Positions 1 to 8,805 of a DNA stretch of 64,000 nt are shown here, one piece after another. The notes beneath the pieces were generated by a model. That model was not told the origin of the DNA. It was given only the letters and a program-made list of their open reading frames with translations, and did not search any database. Within the stretch, counting starts at the first letter, position 1, and the number at the start of each line of letters is the position of its first letter. Origin of the DNA: Roseiarcus sp963775575 (GTDB lineage: Bacteria > Pseudomonadota > Alphaproteobacteria > Rhizobiales > Beijerinckiaceae); contig CAVZJG010000002.1 of assembly GCA_963775575.1 (NCBI GenBank), positions 2,356,001 to 2,420,000 of the forward strand. The letters are read 5' to 3'. The position numbers and the translations under genes were made by a program.

Positions 1-2433
1 GCGATGCCGCGCCGCCAAGAGTTCCGCGTAGGCGAATGTTGGGTCCTGACGCAACAAATCGCGTAGCTTTTGAATGGCCCTACCCCGTGTGTTCGCAGGC
101 GCAGATTCTAGTCGGAACCTAAGCCGACGCGTGGCTCCCAGGCGTGCTGCTTCTGCAAATTCCAAATCGGAAATCGCTGCCGCAGGCTCGCCATGACTTT
201 GATCGTTGGTTCGCCTAGAGGCCGCGCTCTTAAGCGGCAACGCCTCAACCTGATCGAGGCGCCGCTGTTCCAAATCCGCCGCCCCTGTATCAATCGCATC
301 GTCCAGAACCGTCGTCGTGCTGGAGACGCGATTTTCGGCAACTGACAATCCGGCAAGTTGACTGCGCGCACGTGTGTCGGTCGGAAACTTCTCTACAGTC
401 TCTTTGAGAAGCGCTTCCGCCTCGTCAATTCTGTCTGGCGATCTGGCGATCAGAGTCGCAAGTTGATTGCGCGCAGGTGCATCGTTTGGAAATTTCTCGA
501 TAGTCTCTTTGAGAAGCGTTTCCGCCTCGCCAATTCTGTCTGGCGATCTGGCGATCAGAGTCGCAAGTTGATTGCGGGTATGAGCATTGTTCGGAATCTT
601 GTCCACAGTCTCTTTGAGCAGCGCTTCCGCCTCGTCAATTCTGTCTGGCGATCTGGCGAGCAGCGTCGCAAGTTGATTGCGCGCAACTGCATTGTTTGGA
701 AATTTCTCGATAGTCTCTTTGAGAAACGTTTCCGCCTCGTCAATTCTTCCTGGCGATCTGGCGAGCAGCGTCGCAAGTTGATTGCGCGCAACTGCATCGT
801 TTGGAAATTTCTCGATAGTCTCTTTGAGAAACGTTTCCGCCTCGTCAATTCTGCCTGGCGATCTGGCGAGCAACGTCGCAAGTTCATTGCGCGCATGGGC
901 ATCGTTTGGAAATTTCTTCACAGTCTCTTTGAGAAGGGTTTCCGCCTCTTTAATTCTGTCTGGCGATATGGCAAGCAGGGTCGCAAGTTGATTGCGCGCA
1001 ATTGCATCGTTTGGAAACTTCTCCACGGTCTCTTTGAGAAGCGTTTCTGCCTCGCCAACTCTGTCCGGCGTTCTGGCGATTAGAGCCGCAAGTTGATTGC
1101 GCGCAATTGCATCGTTTGGAAACTTCTCCACAGTCTCTTTGAGAAGCGTTTCCACCTCGCCAAATCTGTCCGGCGATCTGGCGAGCAGCGTCGCAAGTTG
1201 CGCTCGCTTTTCGGCGTCGGTTGGGAGACGCCGTACCGATTCCCAGCCAATTAACTCCGCCGCTTCTGGAGCGTCGTCAGCTAAGAGAGCGTCGCGCCAA
1301 AGTGACCACAGAAAAGGATTGTACGGCTGCAATCTGAGGCCCTCTCGGGCGAGAGATTGCGCCTTCTGTGCGCGCGCGTGTGGGCTATCGCCGCCGCGCT
1401 CTATCAGTTCGCGCCCTAAAAAATGAACTGCACGGACAAAATAATGCGCGTCGCCCGTAGCGCGCAAATATCGTCGATGGTTTTCGAACAGTTCGTCGAT
1501 CGCCGGTTCGACATTTTTGAACCGATCGTTGAACTTCCCGATAACTCTGTCGCAATCCTGCGGCAGCGGGGAACGCAGCGGCGCGCCCGTGGTCTTGAAA
1601 GTGCCGCGCGACAATGGCGCGAAATCAGGATCAACTCGCCACCATCCCGGGGGCTCGATCTCTGCATCCGCGAATGTGGGCGCGGACAGGAGCCTGGCGA
1701 TAAGTCGCCGCCAGCGCTGCGGCGCGCGCGGATAAAGCGGTTTGAGCGCGAGCCACTCCGCTTTGAATTCGCTGTCCGACGGATGTTGCGCAAGAGCCCA
1801 TTGGGCGAGCCCGGAAACCCAAGGAACTTCCGAACCTTCATCGGTTTCCGGCAAACGCCTTAGGCCGAGGAGACCGAGAGAAAGGTAATGCCGCGGCAAT
1901 CGTCCCCCTGCTTCGCGGCAGATCCGTTGCCACATTGGTTCGAGGCTATTTGCTCCAATCTCTGGTGCGAACTTTGTGACCAGAGGCTGCGTGAGGGCGA
2001 GCATGCGCAAATATTCGGCGCGGGCGTCTCGTGCGGGTGAAAGCGCTAAGCGCGCCACCCAATCATTCCAGCGGATGAATTGACGTCGCAATTCTACGGC
2101 GGCGTCGGCCACGTCGAGCAGCGCGACGATCTCAAAAGCCTCAGATATCTCACGCACCCGTCGCTGCAACTTGGGCCGGGCAGCGGGCAGCGGCTCCTTC
2201 CGCTTGTCTTCGAGCCATGCGGTGATGGCCTGTCCAAGCGCCTTGCGCGCGCTGTCCTCTGGATCAAGCGGCCCGAAAAGCATGAGCGCCGCATCGGGGG
2301 CGTCAGCGCGTTCATATGGATGGATAGCTGCATAGCCTGAAAGCAAATCGCCGAACGCTTCTTCCGGCGCGCTTTCGAACCGCGTTAACCAAGGGTGCCT
2401 GCTGAGGGCCATTTGCTCGCTCAAGACATTCAT
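1..2433 (-). CDS. TPR-repeat protein of unknown function, C-terminus cut by window edge
   Basis: The reading frame stays open from an ATG at 2433 to the first base of the window, 811 codons with no stop, so the C-terminus lies outside. The ATG overlaps the stop of the upstream gene as ATGA, indicating translational coupling. The first roughly 400 residues are not recognisable; they are rich in Trp, Arg and Leu and look helical. Residues from about 412 to 691 are eight 35-residue repeats that read as TPR units (helix A like LATLLARSPDR, helix B like DEAETLLKETVEKFP, closed by ND). After the repeats comes about 120 residues of charged sequence up to the edge. TPR arrays bind protein partners; no catalytic motif is visible. 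Base composition is clearly less GC-rich than the housekeeping genes that follow, suggesting acquisition. The plus-strand reading frames across the repeats are shadows of the repetition. Confidence 0.8.
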   Translation of the reverse strand, partial: MNVLSEQMALSRHPWLTRFESAPEEAFGDLLSGYAAIHPYERADAPDAALMLFGPLDPEDSARKALGQAITAWLEDKRKEPLPAARPKLQRRVREISEAFEIVALLDVADAAVELRRQFIRWNDWVARLALSPARDARAEYLRMLALTQPLVTKFAPEIGANSLEPMWQRICREAGGRLPRHYLSLGLLGLRRLPETDEGSEVPWVSGLAQWALAQHPSDSEFKAEWLALKPLYPRAPQRWRRLIARLLSAPTFADAEIEPPGWWRVDPDFAPLSRGTFKTTGAPLRSPLPQDCDRVIGKFNDRFKNVEPAIDELFENHRRYLRATGDAHYFVRAVHFLGRELIERGGDSPHARAQKAQSLAREGLRLQPYNPFLWSLWRDALLADDAPEAAELIGWESVRRLPTDAEKRAQLATLLARSPDRFGEVETLLKETVEKFPNDAIARNQLAALIARTPDRVGEAETLLKETVEKFPNDAIARNQLATLLAISPDRIKEAETLLKETVKKFPNDAHARNELATLLARSPGRIDEAETFLKETIEKFPNDAVARNQLATLLARSPGRIDEAETFLKETIEKFPNNAVARNQLATLLARSPDRIDEAEALLKETVDKIPNNAHTRNQLATLIARSPDRIGEAETLLKETIEKFPNDAPARNQLATLIARSPDRIDEAEALLKETVEKFPTDTRARSQLAGLSVAENRVSSTTTVLDDAIDTGAADLEQRRLDQVEALPLKSAASRRTNDQSHGEPAAAISDLEFAEAARLGATRRLRFRLESAPANTRGRAIQKLRDLLRQDPTFAYAELLAARHR
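361..1200 (-). repeat. Eight tandem 105-bp repeats encoding TPR units
   Basis: The motif TCGCAAGTTG (or a close variant) recurs at 456, 561, 666, 771, 876, 981, 1086 and 1191, an exact 105-bp period, with the rest of each unit highly conserved at DNA level. On the minus strand each unit is 35 codons, in frame with the surrounding gene, so unit gain or loss changes protein length without a frameshift. The strong DNA conservation suggests recent amplification or ongoing gene conversion. Confidence 0.9.
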
Positions 2434-3344
2434 GCGGGTATCTCTTCGCCGAAGTCATCGCGTCCGGAGGCGACCTGCAAGGCGAACAGATGATGGTTCC
2501 GAAGCCCTTTGAGGTCAAATGCCTTCGGCGCGGCATGGATTTCGTCGAGCCGCACAAGGTGCTCCAGCTTGTAGGCTATTCTAAAATGCAGGATTTCCGC
2601 TAACAAGTCCTTATCGTCTTCCACTTCGTAGAGAGCCATCGTGCGCCCGCAGCGCAGTTCTGGCGGCGCTGGGAAGAAAAATGGCCAAGGACCGCTGTCG
2701 AGGACAGTGGGGGCCGTAAAGGCCGAAGACACCGCGAAAAATGTGGCTGCTCCCCTCACCTCAGCGACAGGGTACTCCATTAGAGCGATCGGAATAGGGC
2801 CAGCCTTGCAATCATAGTGAGCTAACCCGAGCCGATCTCGAAGTCGGGACGGCCAATCGGCCCTGGCCAGCTCGTCCACTACCTCGTCTTTGAATGCGCA
2901 GAAGGCAGGGCGCCAGTCGCGCGAGTTGGAACTGTTCCATACACGCAAGAACCCCTCAATGACAGCTGTTTCTTTTCCGTCAAACGCGCTCTTCAGTTGT
3001 TCGAAACTAATCGCGTGAGCTTGTAAAGGCCTTGCCAAAGATTCAAGGCGGATGATCTTTTGCTGGTCGTCGATTGTGCCGAGGTCGGCCGGCCCCATAG
3101 CTGCAACGAACGTGTGCGGAACGTCTTCATCGACTTGCACGAACGTCTTCCAATAGTCCACGTGGGCATTCCGCAACCGGGTCGCGTCCGCCGCTCCAGC
3201 CGCCTCTCTCTCAAAGGCCTGCTGGCGGGCGACGCTGACCCGCTGCTCAAACCATAAATTGTCGGCCGCCGAACGTTCTTTCACGTCCTTCATTTGGCGC
3301 CACTGGGCAAGCGCCGTCCCGAGCTGCGAGTTGATGAAATTCAT
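2430..3344 (-). CDS. Hypothetical protein, partner of the TPR gene
   Basis: I do not recognise this 304-residue protein. I chose the ATG at 3344 because AGGTAGG lies just upstream; the frame could be extended to 3410 but the extra residues are Arg-rich and look non-coding. There is no signal peptide or membrane segment. The N-terminal third is helical and charged; the middle has a hydrophobic, Pro/Phe-rich stretch (about residues 195-235). Its stop codon overlaps the start of the TPR gene (ATGA at 2430-2433), so the two are very likely co-translated and may act together. The lower GC shared by both genes relative to nadE next door suggests they arrived as a unit. Confidence 0.7.
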   Translation of the reverse strand: MNFINSQLGTALAQWRQMKDVKERSAADNLWFEQRVSVARQQAFEREAAGAADATRLRNAHVDYWKTFVQVDEDVPHTFVAAMGPADLGTIDDQQKIIRLESLARPLQAHAISFEQLKSAFDGKETAVIEGFLRVWNSSNSRDWRPAFCAFKDEVVDELARADWPSRLRDRLGLAHYDCKAGPIPIALMEYPVAEVRGAATFFAVSSAFTAPTVLDSGPWPFFFPAPPELRCGRTMALYEVEDDKDLLAEILHFRIAYKLEHLVRLDEIHAAPKAFDLKGLRNHHLFALQVASGRDDFGEEIPA

Positions 3345-3505
3345 TGGCCTACCTGCCCGGCGCTTGCGGGCGCTGGGTCCGTAGAAGACAAAAACGTGTG
3401 GCCGCCGCACCCCAAGGCTGAGATCATACTAGGGCACATTTCTTCGATCTGTAAGCCTTCCTTCGAACTTTTCGGAGCCTCGCGAAGCGCGGTCCGACCG
3501 CCCCC

Positions 3506-5248
3506 CTACTCCTCGAACCGCTCGCTCGTTCCCTCGCTCTTGCGCGGCGCGATCGAAGCGTCCGGGGCTTGCAGCGGCGCGCCGGAGTCGCGGAAGCGGT
3601 TGACGATGGGGTAGCGGCGGTCGCGGCCGAAATTCTTCGGGCCGACCTTCACGCCCGGCGCCGATTGGCGACGCTTGTATTCGGCGAGATAAAGCAGCCG
3701 CTCGACCTTGCGCACGGTTTCCACGTCGTAGCCTTCGGCGACGATGTCGGCGACGCGCATTTCCTTTTCGACCAGGCGCTGCAGGATCGCGTCCAGCGTC
3801 GCGTAGGGCGGCAGCGAATCCTCGTCCCTCTGGCCCTCGCGCAGCTCCGCCGAGGGCGGGCGCACGAGAATCGCGGGCGGGATCACTTCGCCGTCCGGTC
3901 CCTTCGCGCCGATCGGCTTCCAGCGGTTGCGCAAGCTCGCCAGGCGGAAGACCTCCATCTTGTAAAGGTCCTTGATCGGATTGAAGCCGCCGTTCATGTC
4001 GCCGTAGAGGGTGGCGTAGCCGACCGACATTTCCGACTTGTTGCCGGTCGTCACCACCATGGCGCCGAACTTGTTGGAGATCGACATCAGGATCAGGCCG
4101 CGGGCGCGGCTCTGGACGTTCTCCTCGGTGACGTCGCGCGGACGCCCCTTGAACATCGGCGCGAGCGCGCGCTCGATCGCTTCGACCGGCTCGGCGATCG
4201 GCACGACGTCGTAGCGAACCCCGAGCGCCCGAGCGCAAGCGGCGGCGTCGCGCAGCAATTCCTCCGAGGTGAAGCGATAGGGCAGCATCACCGCATGGAC
4301 GCGCTGAGCCCCCAGCGCGTCGACCGCCATCGCCGCGCACAGCGCCGAATCGACGCCGCCGGAAAGGCCGAGCGCCACGCCGGGAAAGCGGTTGTTGTCG
4401 ACGTAGTCGCGCAGGCCCATCACGCAGGCGGCGTAATCGGCTTCGTCGCCTTCTTCGACGATCTCGCGCGGGCCTTCGACACAGCGCCAGCCCCGATTTC
4501 CGCGCTCCCACACGGTGCGCGAGACGCAGGCGCGGAACGCCGGCGCCTGAAAGGCGACCGAGCGATCGGAATTGAGCGCGAACGAGGCGCCCTCGAAGAC
4601 AACTTCGTCCTGGCCGCCGACCGCATTGAGATAGATCAGCGGCAGGCCGCTCTCGGCGACGCGCGCCTGCACGATCTTGCGCCGGATCGCCAGCTTGTCG
4701 CGCTCGTAAGGCGAGGCGTTGGGAACGAGCAGGATCTCGCCGCCGGTCTCGGCAATGCATTCGACCGGATCGGGCGTCCAGATGTCCTCGCAGATGGGGA
4801 CGCCGATGCGCACGCCGCGAAAGACGATCGGCCCCGGCGCCGGACCGGGCTTGAACACCCGCTTTTCGTCGAACACGCCGTAATTGGGCAGATCGACCTT
4901 GAAGCGCGCCGCTTCGATCCGCCCGCCGTCGAGCAGCGCCGCGGCGTTGTAGAGCGCGCCGTCGTCGACCCACGGCAATCCCACCAGCACGGCCGGCCCG
5001 CCGTCGGCGGTGTCGCGCGCGAGCGCTTCGCAGGCGGCGCGGCACGCCTCCTGGAAGGCCGGCTTGAGCACCAGATCCTCGGGCGGGTAGCCGGCGAGAT
5101 AGAGCTCCGGCGCCATGACGATATCCGCGCCGAAGCCGGCGGCCTCGACGCGCGCCTGGCGCAAGCGCGCCAGATTGCCCTCGATGTCGCCGACGATCGA
5201 GGGGATTTGCGCGAGGGCGATGACGAGGCGATCGGCGGGCGCGGCCAT
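3506..5248 (-). CDS. nadE: Glutamine-dependent NAD+ synthetase
   Basis: Converts deamido-NAD+ to NAD+ with ATP, using glutamine as ammonia donor; last step of NAD biosynthesis, cytoplasmic. The 580-residue protein has an N-terminal nitrilase-type glutaminase domain with the expected triad, Glu48 (in PELYLAGYP), Lys117 (RFKVDLPNYG) and Cys153 (VPICEDIW), then a C-terminal ATP-pyrophosphatase domain with the PP-loop SGGVDS near residue 293 and the TGNKSE motif. Length and domain order fit the two-domain bacterial form. The end of the protein (Ser, Glu and Lys rich) is not conserved. It is followed at 51 bp spacing by dapF upstream on the same strand, possibly one transcript. High GC and typical codon use mark the start of the core region. 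Confidence 0.95.
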   Translation of the reverse strand: MAAPADRLVIALAQIPSIVGDIEGNLARLRQARVEAAGFGADIVMAPELYLAGYPPEDLVLKPAFQEACRAACEALARDTADGGPAVLVGLPWVDDGALYNAAALLDGGRIEAARFKVDLPNYGVFDEKRVFKPGPAPGPIVFRGVRIGVPICEDIWTPDPVECIAETGGEILLVPNASPYERDKLAIRRKIVQARVAESGLPLIYLNAVGGQDEVVFEGASFALNSDRSVAFQAPAFRACVSRTVWERGNRGWRCVEGPREIVEEGDEADYAACVMGLRDYVDNNRFPGVALGLSGGVDSALCAAMAVDALGAQRVHAVMLPYRFTSEELLRDAAACARALGVRYDVVPIAEPVEAIERALAPMFKGRPRDVTEENVQSRARGLILMSISNKFGAMVVTTGNKSEMSVGYATLYGDMNGGFNPIKDLYKMEVFRLASLRNRWKPIGAKGPDGEVIPPAILVRPPSAELREGQRDEDSLPPYATLDAILQRLVEKEMRVADIVAEGYDVETVRKVERLLYLAEYKRRQSAPGVKVGPKNFGRDRRYPIVNRFRDSGAPLQAPDASIAPRKSEGTSERFEE

Positions 5249-5298
5249 GGCGGGTATTTAGCGCGCCGCCGCCGCCCGGCGCAATCGGCGCCCCGCCC

Positions 5299-6186
5299 TC
5301 AATCGCTCGCCGCCGCCGCGAACAGCGCGGAATCGAGTTCGATCTCGCGCTCGAACTCGACCGGGCCGGTCATCAGCGCGTGGCCGTCGCTCTCGCGCCA
5401 TTCGATCGTCAATTCGCCGCCGGGAAGCGCGATGCGCGCCTCGCGGCCGGTCAGCGCGAGGCGCGCCGCGGCGACCAGCGCGGCGCAAGCGGCCGAGCCG
5501 CAGCCGAGCGTCGCGCCGACGCCGCGCTCCCACACCCTGAGGGCGATGGCGTCGCGCGCTCGAACTTGCGCGAACGAGATGTTGGCCTTTTGCGGAAACA
5601 GCGGATGCGTCTCGAAACGCGGCCCGACCCGTTCGAGCGGCACAGCGGCGACGTCCTTCACCCAGAAGACCGCGTGCGGATTGCCCATGTTGACGACGCT
5701 CGCCGGACCGAAGTCGGGCGCGTCGTCGCCGGGCAGGCGAATATCGACCTTGCGCGTATCGGCGACTTTTTTCGCCAGCGGAATCTCGTCCCAGGCGAGG
5801 CGCGGCGCGCCCATGTCGACGCGCCAGGACCATGGCCCGAGGCGTTCGCAGGCGATCAGCCCCGCTTTCGTTTCGATCGTCAACGCGTCGGCGCCCGTTT
5901 GCCGCGCCAGCCGATCGGCGACGCAGCGCGCGCCGTTGCCGCAGGCGCCGGCCTCGCTGCCGTCGTGGTTGTAGATGCGCACGAACGCGACGCTCGCTGG
6001 GTCGCGCGGGTCGCTCAGCGCCATCAACTGATCGAAGTCGAGGCCTGGCGCGCGATGGATCGCGCGGATTTCGTCGGGGCTCGGCAGGATCGCGGCGCCG
6101 CGCAGGTCGAGCACCAGAATCGTGTTGCCGACGCCGTTCATCCGGGCGACCCGGCGGCCCGCCAGGGGGCTGGGGGAAGTCGAAAT
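5299..6186 (-). CDS. dapF: Diaminopimelate epimerase
   Basis: Interconverts LL- and meso-diaminopimelate for lysine and peptidoglycan synthesis, without a cofactor. Both catalytic cysteines are present, in GACGNGARC and GCGSAAC, together with the N-terminal ARMNGVGN motif. The frame has no ATG between a start inside a dispersed repeat (6255) and the internal Met of RMNG at 6141, which would remove conserved sequence. A clear AGGAG (6200-6196) stands nine bases before an ATT codon at 6186, giving an N-terminus that would read MSTSPSPLAGRRVARMNG and a 295-residue protein of usual length. I therefore place the start at the rare codon ATT; a TTG at 6216 is the alternative. It shares strand with nadE downstream and DUF721 upstream. 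Confidence 0.88.
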   Translation of the reverse strand: MSTSPSPLAGRRVARMNGVGNTILVLDLRGAAILPSPDEIRAIHRAPGLDFDQLMALSDPRDPASVAFVRIYNHDGSEAGACGNGARCVADRLARQTGADALTIETKAGLIACERLGPWSWRVDMGAPRLAWDEIPLAKKVADTRKVDIRLPGDDAPDFGPASVVNMGNPHAVFWVKDVAAVPLERVGPRFETHPLFPQKANISFAQVRARDAIALRVWERGVGATLGCGSAACAALVAAARLALTGREARIALPGGELTIEWRESDGHALMTGPVEFEREIELDSALFAAAASD

Positions 6187-6195
6187 TTTCGCCGT

Positions 6196-6200
6196 CTCCT
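6196..6200 (-). promoter_or_regulatory. Ribosome binding site deciding the dapF start
   Basis: AGGAG on the minus strand, nine bases before an in-frame ATT. No ATG, GTG or TTG sits at a proper distance from it. Confidence 0.5.
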
Positions 6201-6224
6201 CTGGCTGGCCAAACAAGCCCGCGT

Positions 6225-6316
6225 CGTCATGGCGAGGAGCGAAGCGACGAAGCAATCCATACGGCGGCTGCGCTATGGATTGCTTCCCCCTCGCTGCGCT
6301 CGGGGTCGCAATGACG
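6225..6316. repeat. Dispersed palindromic repeat between dapF and DUF721 gene
   Basis: A 92-bp imperfect palindrome begins CGTCATGGCGAGGAGCGAAG and ends TCGCAATGACG; the inner arms are GAAGCAATCCAT and ATGGATTGCTTC around a short centre. This type (GTCATTGCGAGGAGCGAAGC... family) is a known dispersed intergenic element in many alphaproteobacteria. Its presence argues against a dapF start inside it. Confidence 0.75.
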
Positions 6317-6325
6317 GGCCACGCT

Positions 6326-6844
6326 CTACCGCGTCCGCCCGGCCCTGTCGATCGCCCGAGCGCCGAGCTTCGCCAGGGCCAGGCGAAGCTCCTCGTCCTC
6401 GATCGGCGCGGCGAGCGCGAGGGCCTGAGCCTGCGCGCTTGCGCTCGGTGCCGGCGCGGCGCGGCGTTTCTTACTCGCTTCGGCGAGCGGGCCCTGGCGG
6501 AAGGCGATCTTTTCGACGCAGCGCCAACCCAGATGCGCGTTGACGCGCTCGACGATGATCGCGCGCGCGTGCTGGGCCTCGAGCGCGAAGGCGCCGTCGA
6601 CGCGCAGCACCAGGGTCGCGGCGACGCTCTCCTCGGGGCGACGCTTGGCGCCGCGCCGAGGCCACTGAATCTCGATCGGGCGCGCGTAGCGCGCGATTTC
6701 GGCGCCGACGATTTCGGGCCAATCCATGATGAGGCTGATCTCGCCGAGCCCGCGCGCGGCGAGCGTCGGCTCGACCACGGCCCCGATCAGCGAGCCGAGC
6801 GGCGCGGCGAAGCCGCGCGCCTTTTCACGCGCCGGTTTCGTCAT
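6326..6844 (-). CDS. DUF721 family protein (DciA-like)
   Basis: A 172-residue protein with the DUF721 core: N-terminal helix (LGSLIGAVVEPTLAARGLGE), the W-x-E-I-V-G motif (DWPEIVGAEIARYARP), and the strand segment ending in HARAIIVERVNAHLGW. The C-terminal third is Ala-rich and low complexity. DUF721 is the family of DciA, the ancestral helicase loader/partner of DnaB in many bacteria, but a divergent alphaproteobacterial member beside mutY is not proven to do that job. It is transcribed away from mutY with only 27 bp between the start codons, a pairing often seen in Hyphomicrobiales genomes. Confidence 0.8.
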   Translation of the reverse strand: MTKPAREKARGFAAPLGSLIGAVVEPTLAARGLGEISLIMDWPEIVGAEIARYARPIEIQWPRRGAKRRPEESVAATLVLRVDGAFALEAQHARAIIVERVNAHLGWRCVEKIAFRQGPLAEASKKRRAAPAPSASAQAQALALAAPIEDEELRLALAKLGARAIDRAGRTR

Positions 6845-6871
6845 CGCGCGCCCGAGGGTAGAGTCCGCTTC

Positions 6872-7972
6872 ATGGACGACAATCTAGCCCCTCCCGGCGC
6901 GTGTTTGAAGCCGCGCGAAATCGCCCGCCGCGTTCTCGCCTGGTGGGACGTCCATCGCCGCGACCTGCCGTGGCGCGCGAAAGCCGGCGAGAAGCGCGAT
7001 CCCTATCGCGTCTGGCTGTCGGAAATCCTGTTGCAGCAGACCAGCGCGACGGTGGCGGCGCCCTATTTCTTGAAATTCGTCGCGCGATGGCCGAACGTCG
7101 AAGCGCTCGCCGCGGCCTCGCTCGACGAGGCGATGGCCGCTTTTTCCGGGCTCGGGTACTACCGCCGCGCCCGCGATCTGCACGCCTGCGCGCAGGAAGT
7201 CACGCGGCGCGGCGGGCGTTTCCCGCTCGGCGAAGCGGAGTTGCGCGCGCTGCCTGGCGTCGGCGCCTACACCGCCGCCGCGGTCGCGGCGATCGCCTAC
7301 GGCGCGAAGACGGCCCCGGTCGACGGCAACGTCGCGCGCATCCTGGCGCGGCTTCACGCCCTGGAGGCTCCGATCGCGCGAGCGCGGCGACGGATCGGCG
7401 AAGCGGCGGCGGCGCTGACGCCGGCGGAGCGTCCGGGCGACTTCGCCGAGGCGCTGATGGACCTCGGCGCGCTGATCTGCCGGCCGCGCCGGCCGGATTG
7501 CCCCGCCTGTCCGTTGCTCGGGGCTTGCGCGGCGGCGGCGACGGGCGCGCCCGAGGCCTATCCTCGCCGCGCCGCCGCCAAGCGCAAGCCGGCCCGCGTC
7601 GGCGCGGCGTTCTTCGCCCGGCGCGCGGACGGCGCGATCCTGGCGCGGCGGCGCCCGCTCGAGGGGCTGCTGGGCGGGACGCTCGAATTGCCGGGCGGGC
7701 CGTGGCAGGCGGCCGAGCGCGCGGACGCGAGCGCGGCCCAAGCGCCCTTCCCGGCGCCTTGGCGGCGCCTGCCGGGCGAAGTCGCGCAGGCCTTCACCCA
7801 CTTCACCCTGCGCCTGACGCTCTATGCCGCCGAAGTCGGCTCGAGCCCGCCGGGCGCCGAAGGCCTGATCTGGATCGAACCCGCCGCCGCGGAGGGCGCC
7901 GGCTTTTCCAGTCTCATGCTCAAGGCGGTCACGCACGCGCGCCGCCATTTCCACGCACGCTTCGCCGGATAG
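6872..7972 (+). CDS. mutY: A/G-specific adenine glycosylase
   Basis: Removes adenine mispaired with 8-oxoguanine, guarding against G:C to T:A changes. The 366-residue protein shows catalytic Glu51 (SEILLQQT), the helix-hairpin-helix LPGVGAYTAAAV (127-138), catalytic Asp151 (VDGNV), and the iron-sulfur loop Cys203-Cys210-Cys213-Cys219 with the standard 6-2-5 spacing. The C-terminal part (from about 240) is a NUDIX-like domain for 8-oxoG recognition, ending with HFTLRLTLY. The start ATG at 6872 is preferred over far-upstream in-frame starts, which would read through the divergent DUF721 gene. Confidence 0.95.
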   Translation: MDDNLAPPGACLKPREIARRVLAWWDVHRRDLPWRAKAGEKRDPYRVWLSEILLQQTSATVAAPYFLKFVARWPNVEALAAASLDEAMAAFSGLGYYRRARDLHACAQEVTRRGGRFPLGEAELRALPGVGAYTAAAVAAIAYGAKTAPVDGNVARILARLHALEAPIARARRRIGEAAAALTPAERPGDFAEALMDLGALICRPRRPDCPACPLLGACAAAATGAPEAYPRRAAAKRKPARVGAAFFARRADGAILARRRPLEGLLGGTLELPGGPWQAAERADASAAQAPFPAPWRRLPGEVAQAFTHFTLRLTLYAAEVGSSPPGAEGLIWIEPAAAEGAGFSSLMLKAVTHARRHFHARFAG

Positions 7973-8052
7973 GGGTTGCGGCGCGGCGCCGGGAGCCGCT
8001 AAGCCTCCTCGCTCGGAGCCGCGAACGCCGCGGATCGGATGAGACGCCCCTC

Positions 8053-8805
8053 ATGACCGTGATTCTGCCGCCGCAAAGCTTCGAGGCCGATTTGCTCGGC
8101 AAGTTCGGCCATGTCTCGGCGTGGGTGTTCGATCTCGACAATACGCTCTATCCGCCGGATTGCGCCCTGTGGCCGGCGATCGAACAGAGGATCGCCCTGT
8201 TCCTGATGGGCCTGACCGGGCTCGACGGCCTCTCCGCGCGGGCGATGCAGAGATACTATTATCGTCGCCACGGCACGACGCTGCGCGGGCTGGTCGAGGA
8301 AAATGTCGTGCACGCCGACGAGTTCCTCGAATTCGTCCACGACATCGACCGCTCCACGCTCGCGCCCAATCCACCGCTGGCGCGCGAGATCGAGCGACTG
8401 CCTGGGCGCAAGCTGATCTTCACCAACGGCTCTCGCGATCACGCGTTGCGCACGCTGGAGCGGCTCGGGCTCGATGGCCTGTTCGAGGACGCTTTCGACA
8501 TCGTCGCGGCGGGGCTCGTCCCCAAGCCCGCCGACCTCGCTTACGAGGCGTTCTTCAGGACTCACGAAGTCGATCCGGCCTGCGCGGCGATGTTCGAAGA
8601 CCTCGCCCGGAATCTCCGCGCGCCCAAGGCGCGCGGCATGACGACGACGCTGGTCGCGCCCAGGGCCGGCCAGGCCGACCATCGCGAAACGCTGGATCAT
8701 GGCGGGGCCGACTGCGGCCACGTCGACTTCGTCACCGACGACCTCGTCGGCTTTCTCGCGCAGATCAACGCGCGGCTCGCCGCGGCGCGCGAGGCGCCGA
8801 GGTGA
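8053..8805 (+). CDS. HAD-family pyrimidine 5'-nucleotidase
   Basis: A 250-residue HAD superfamily phosphatase of the SDT1/PHM8-like pyrimidine 5'-nucleotidase type. The nucleophile motif FDLDNTLYP lies at residues 26-34 (Asp27, Asp29), followed by an all-helical cap containing RYYYRRHGTTLRGL, motif II FTNGSRDH, motif III Lys (VPKPADLAY) and motif IV FEDLARNLRAPKA. Such enzymes dephosphorylate UMP/CMP or related monophosphates in the cytoplasm. The ATG follows GAGACGCCCCTC with no strong ribosome site. It stands 80 bp after mutY and could share its transcript. Confidence 0.88.
   Translation: MTVILPPQSFEADLLGKFGHVSAWVFDLDNTLYPPDCALWPAIEQRIALFLMGLTGLDGLSARAMQRYYYRRHGTTLRGLVEENVVHADEFLEFVHDIDRSTLAPNPPLAREIERLPGRKLIFTNGSRDHALRTLERLGLDGLFEDAFDIVAAGLVPKPADLAYEAFFRTHEVDPACAAMFEDLARNLRAPKARGMTTTLVAPRAGQADHRETLDHGGADCGHVDFVTDDLVGFLAQINARLAAAREAPR

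Noticed and set aside
358..1083. Plus-strand 241-codon repeat frame (RNCIVWKFLDSLFEKRF repeats)
   Set aside because: It is the antisense shadow of the 105-bp TPR units; the minus strand gives a plausible TPR sequence in one frame open from 2433 to the window start.
361..1200. CRISPR array
   Set aside because: The repeats are contiguous 105-bp units with no unique spacers and encode in-frame protein repeats.
3569..5974. 801-codon plus-strand frame opposite nadE and dapF
   Set aside because: Long antisense frames are common at this GC; the composition is Arg/Ala/Asp-rich with no family motif, while the minus strand encodes complete NadE and DapF.
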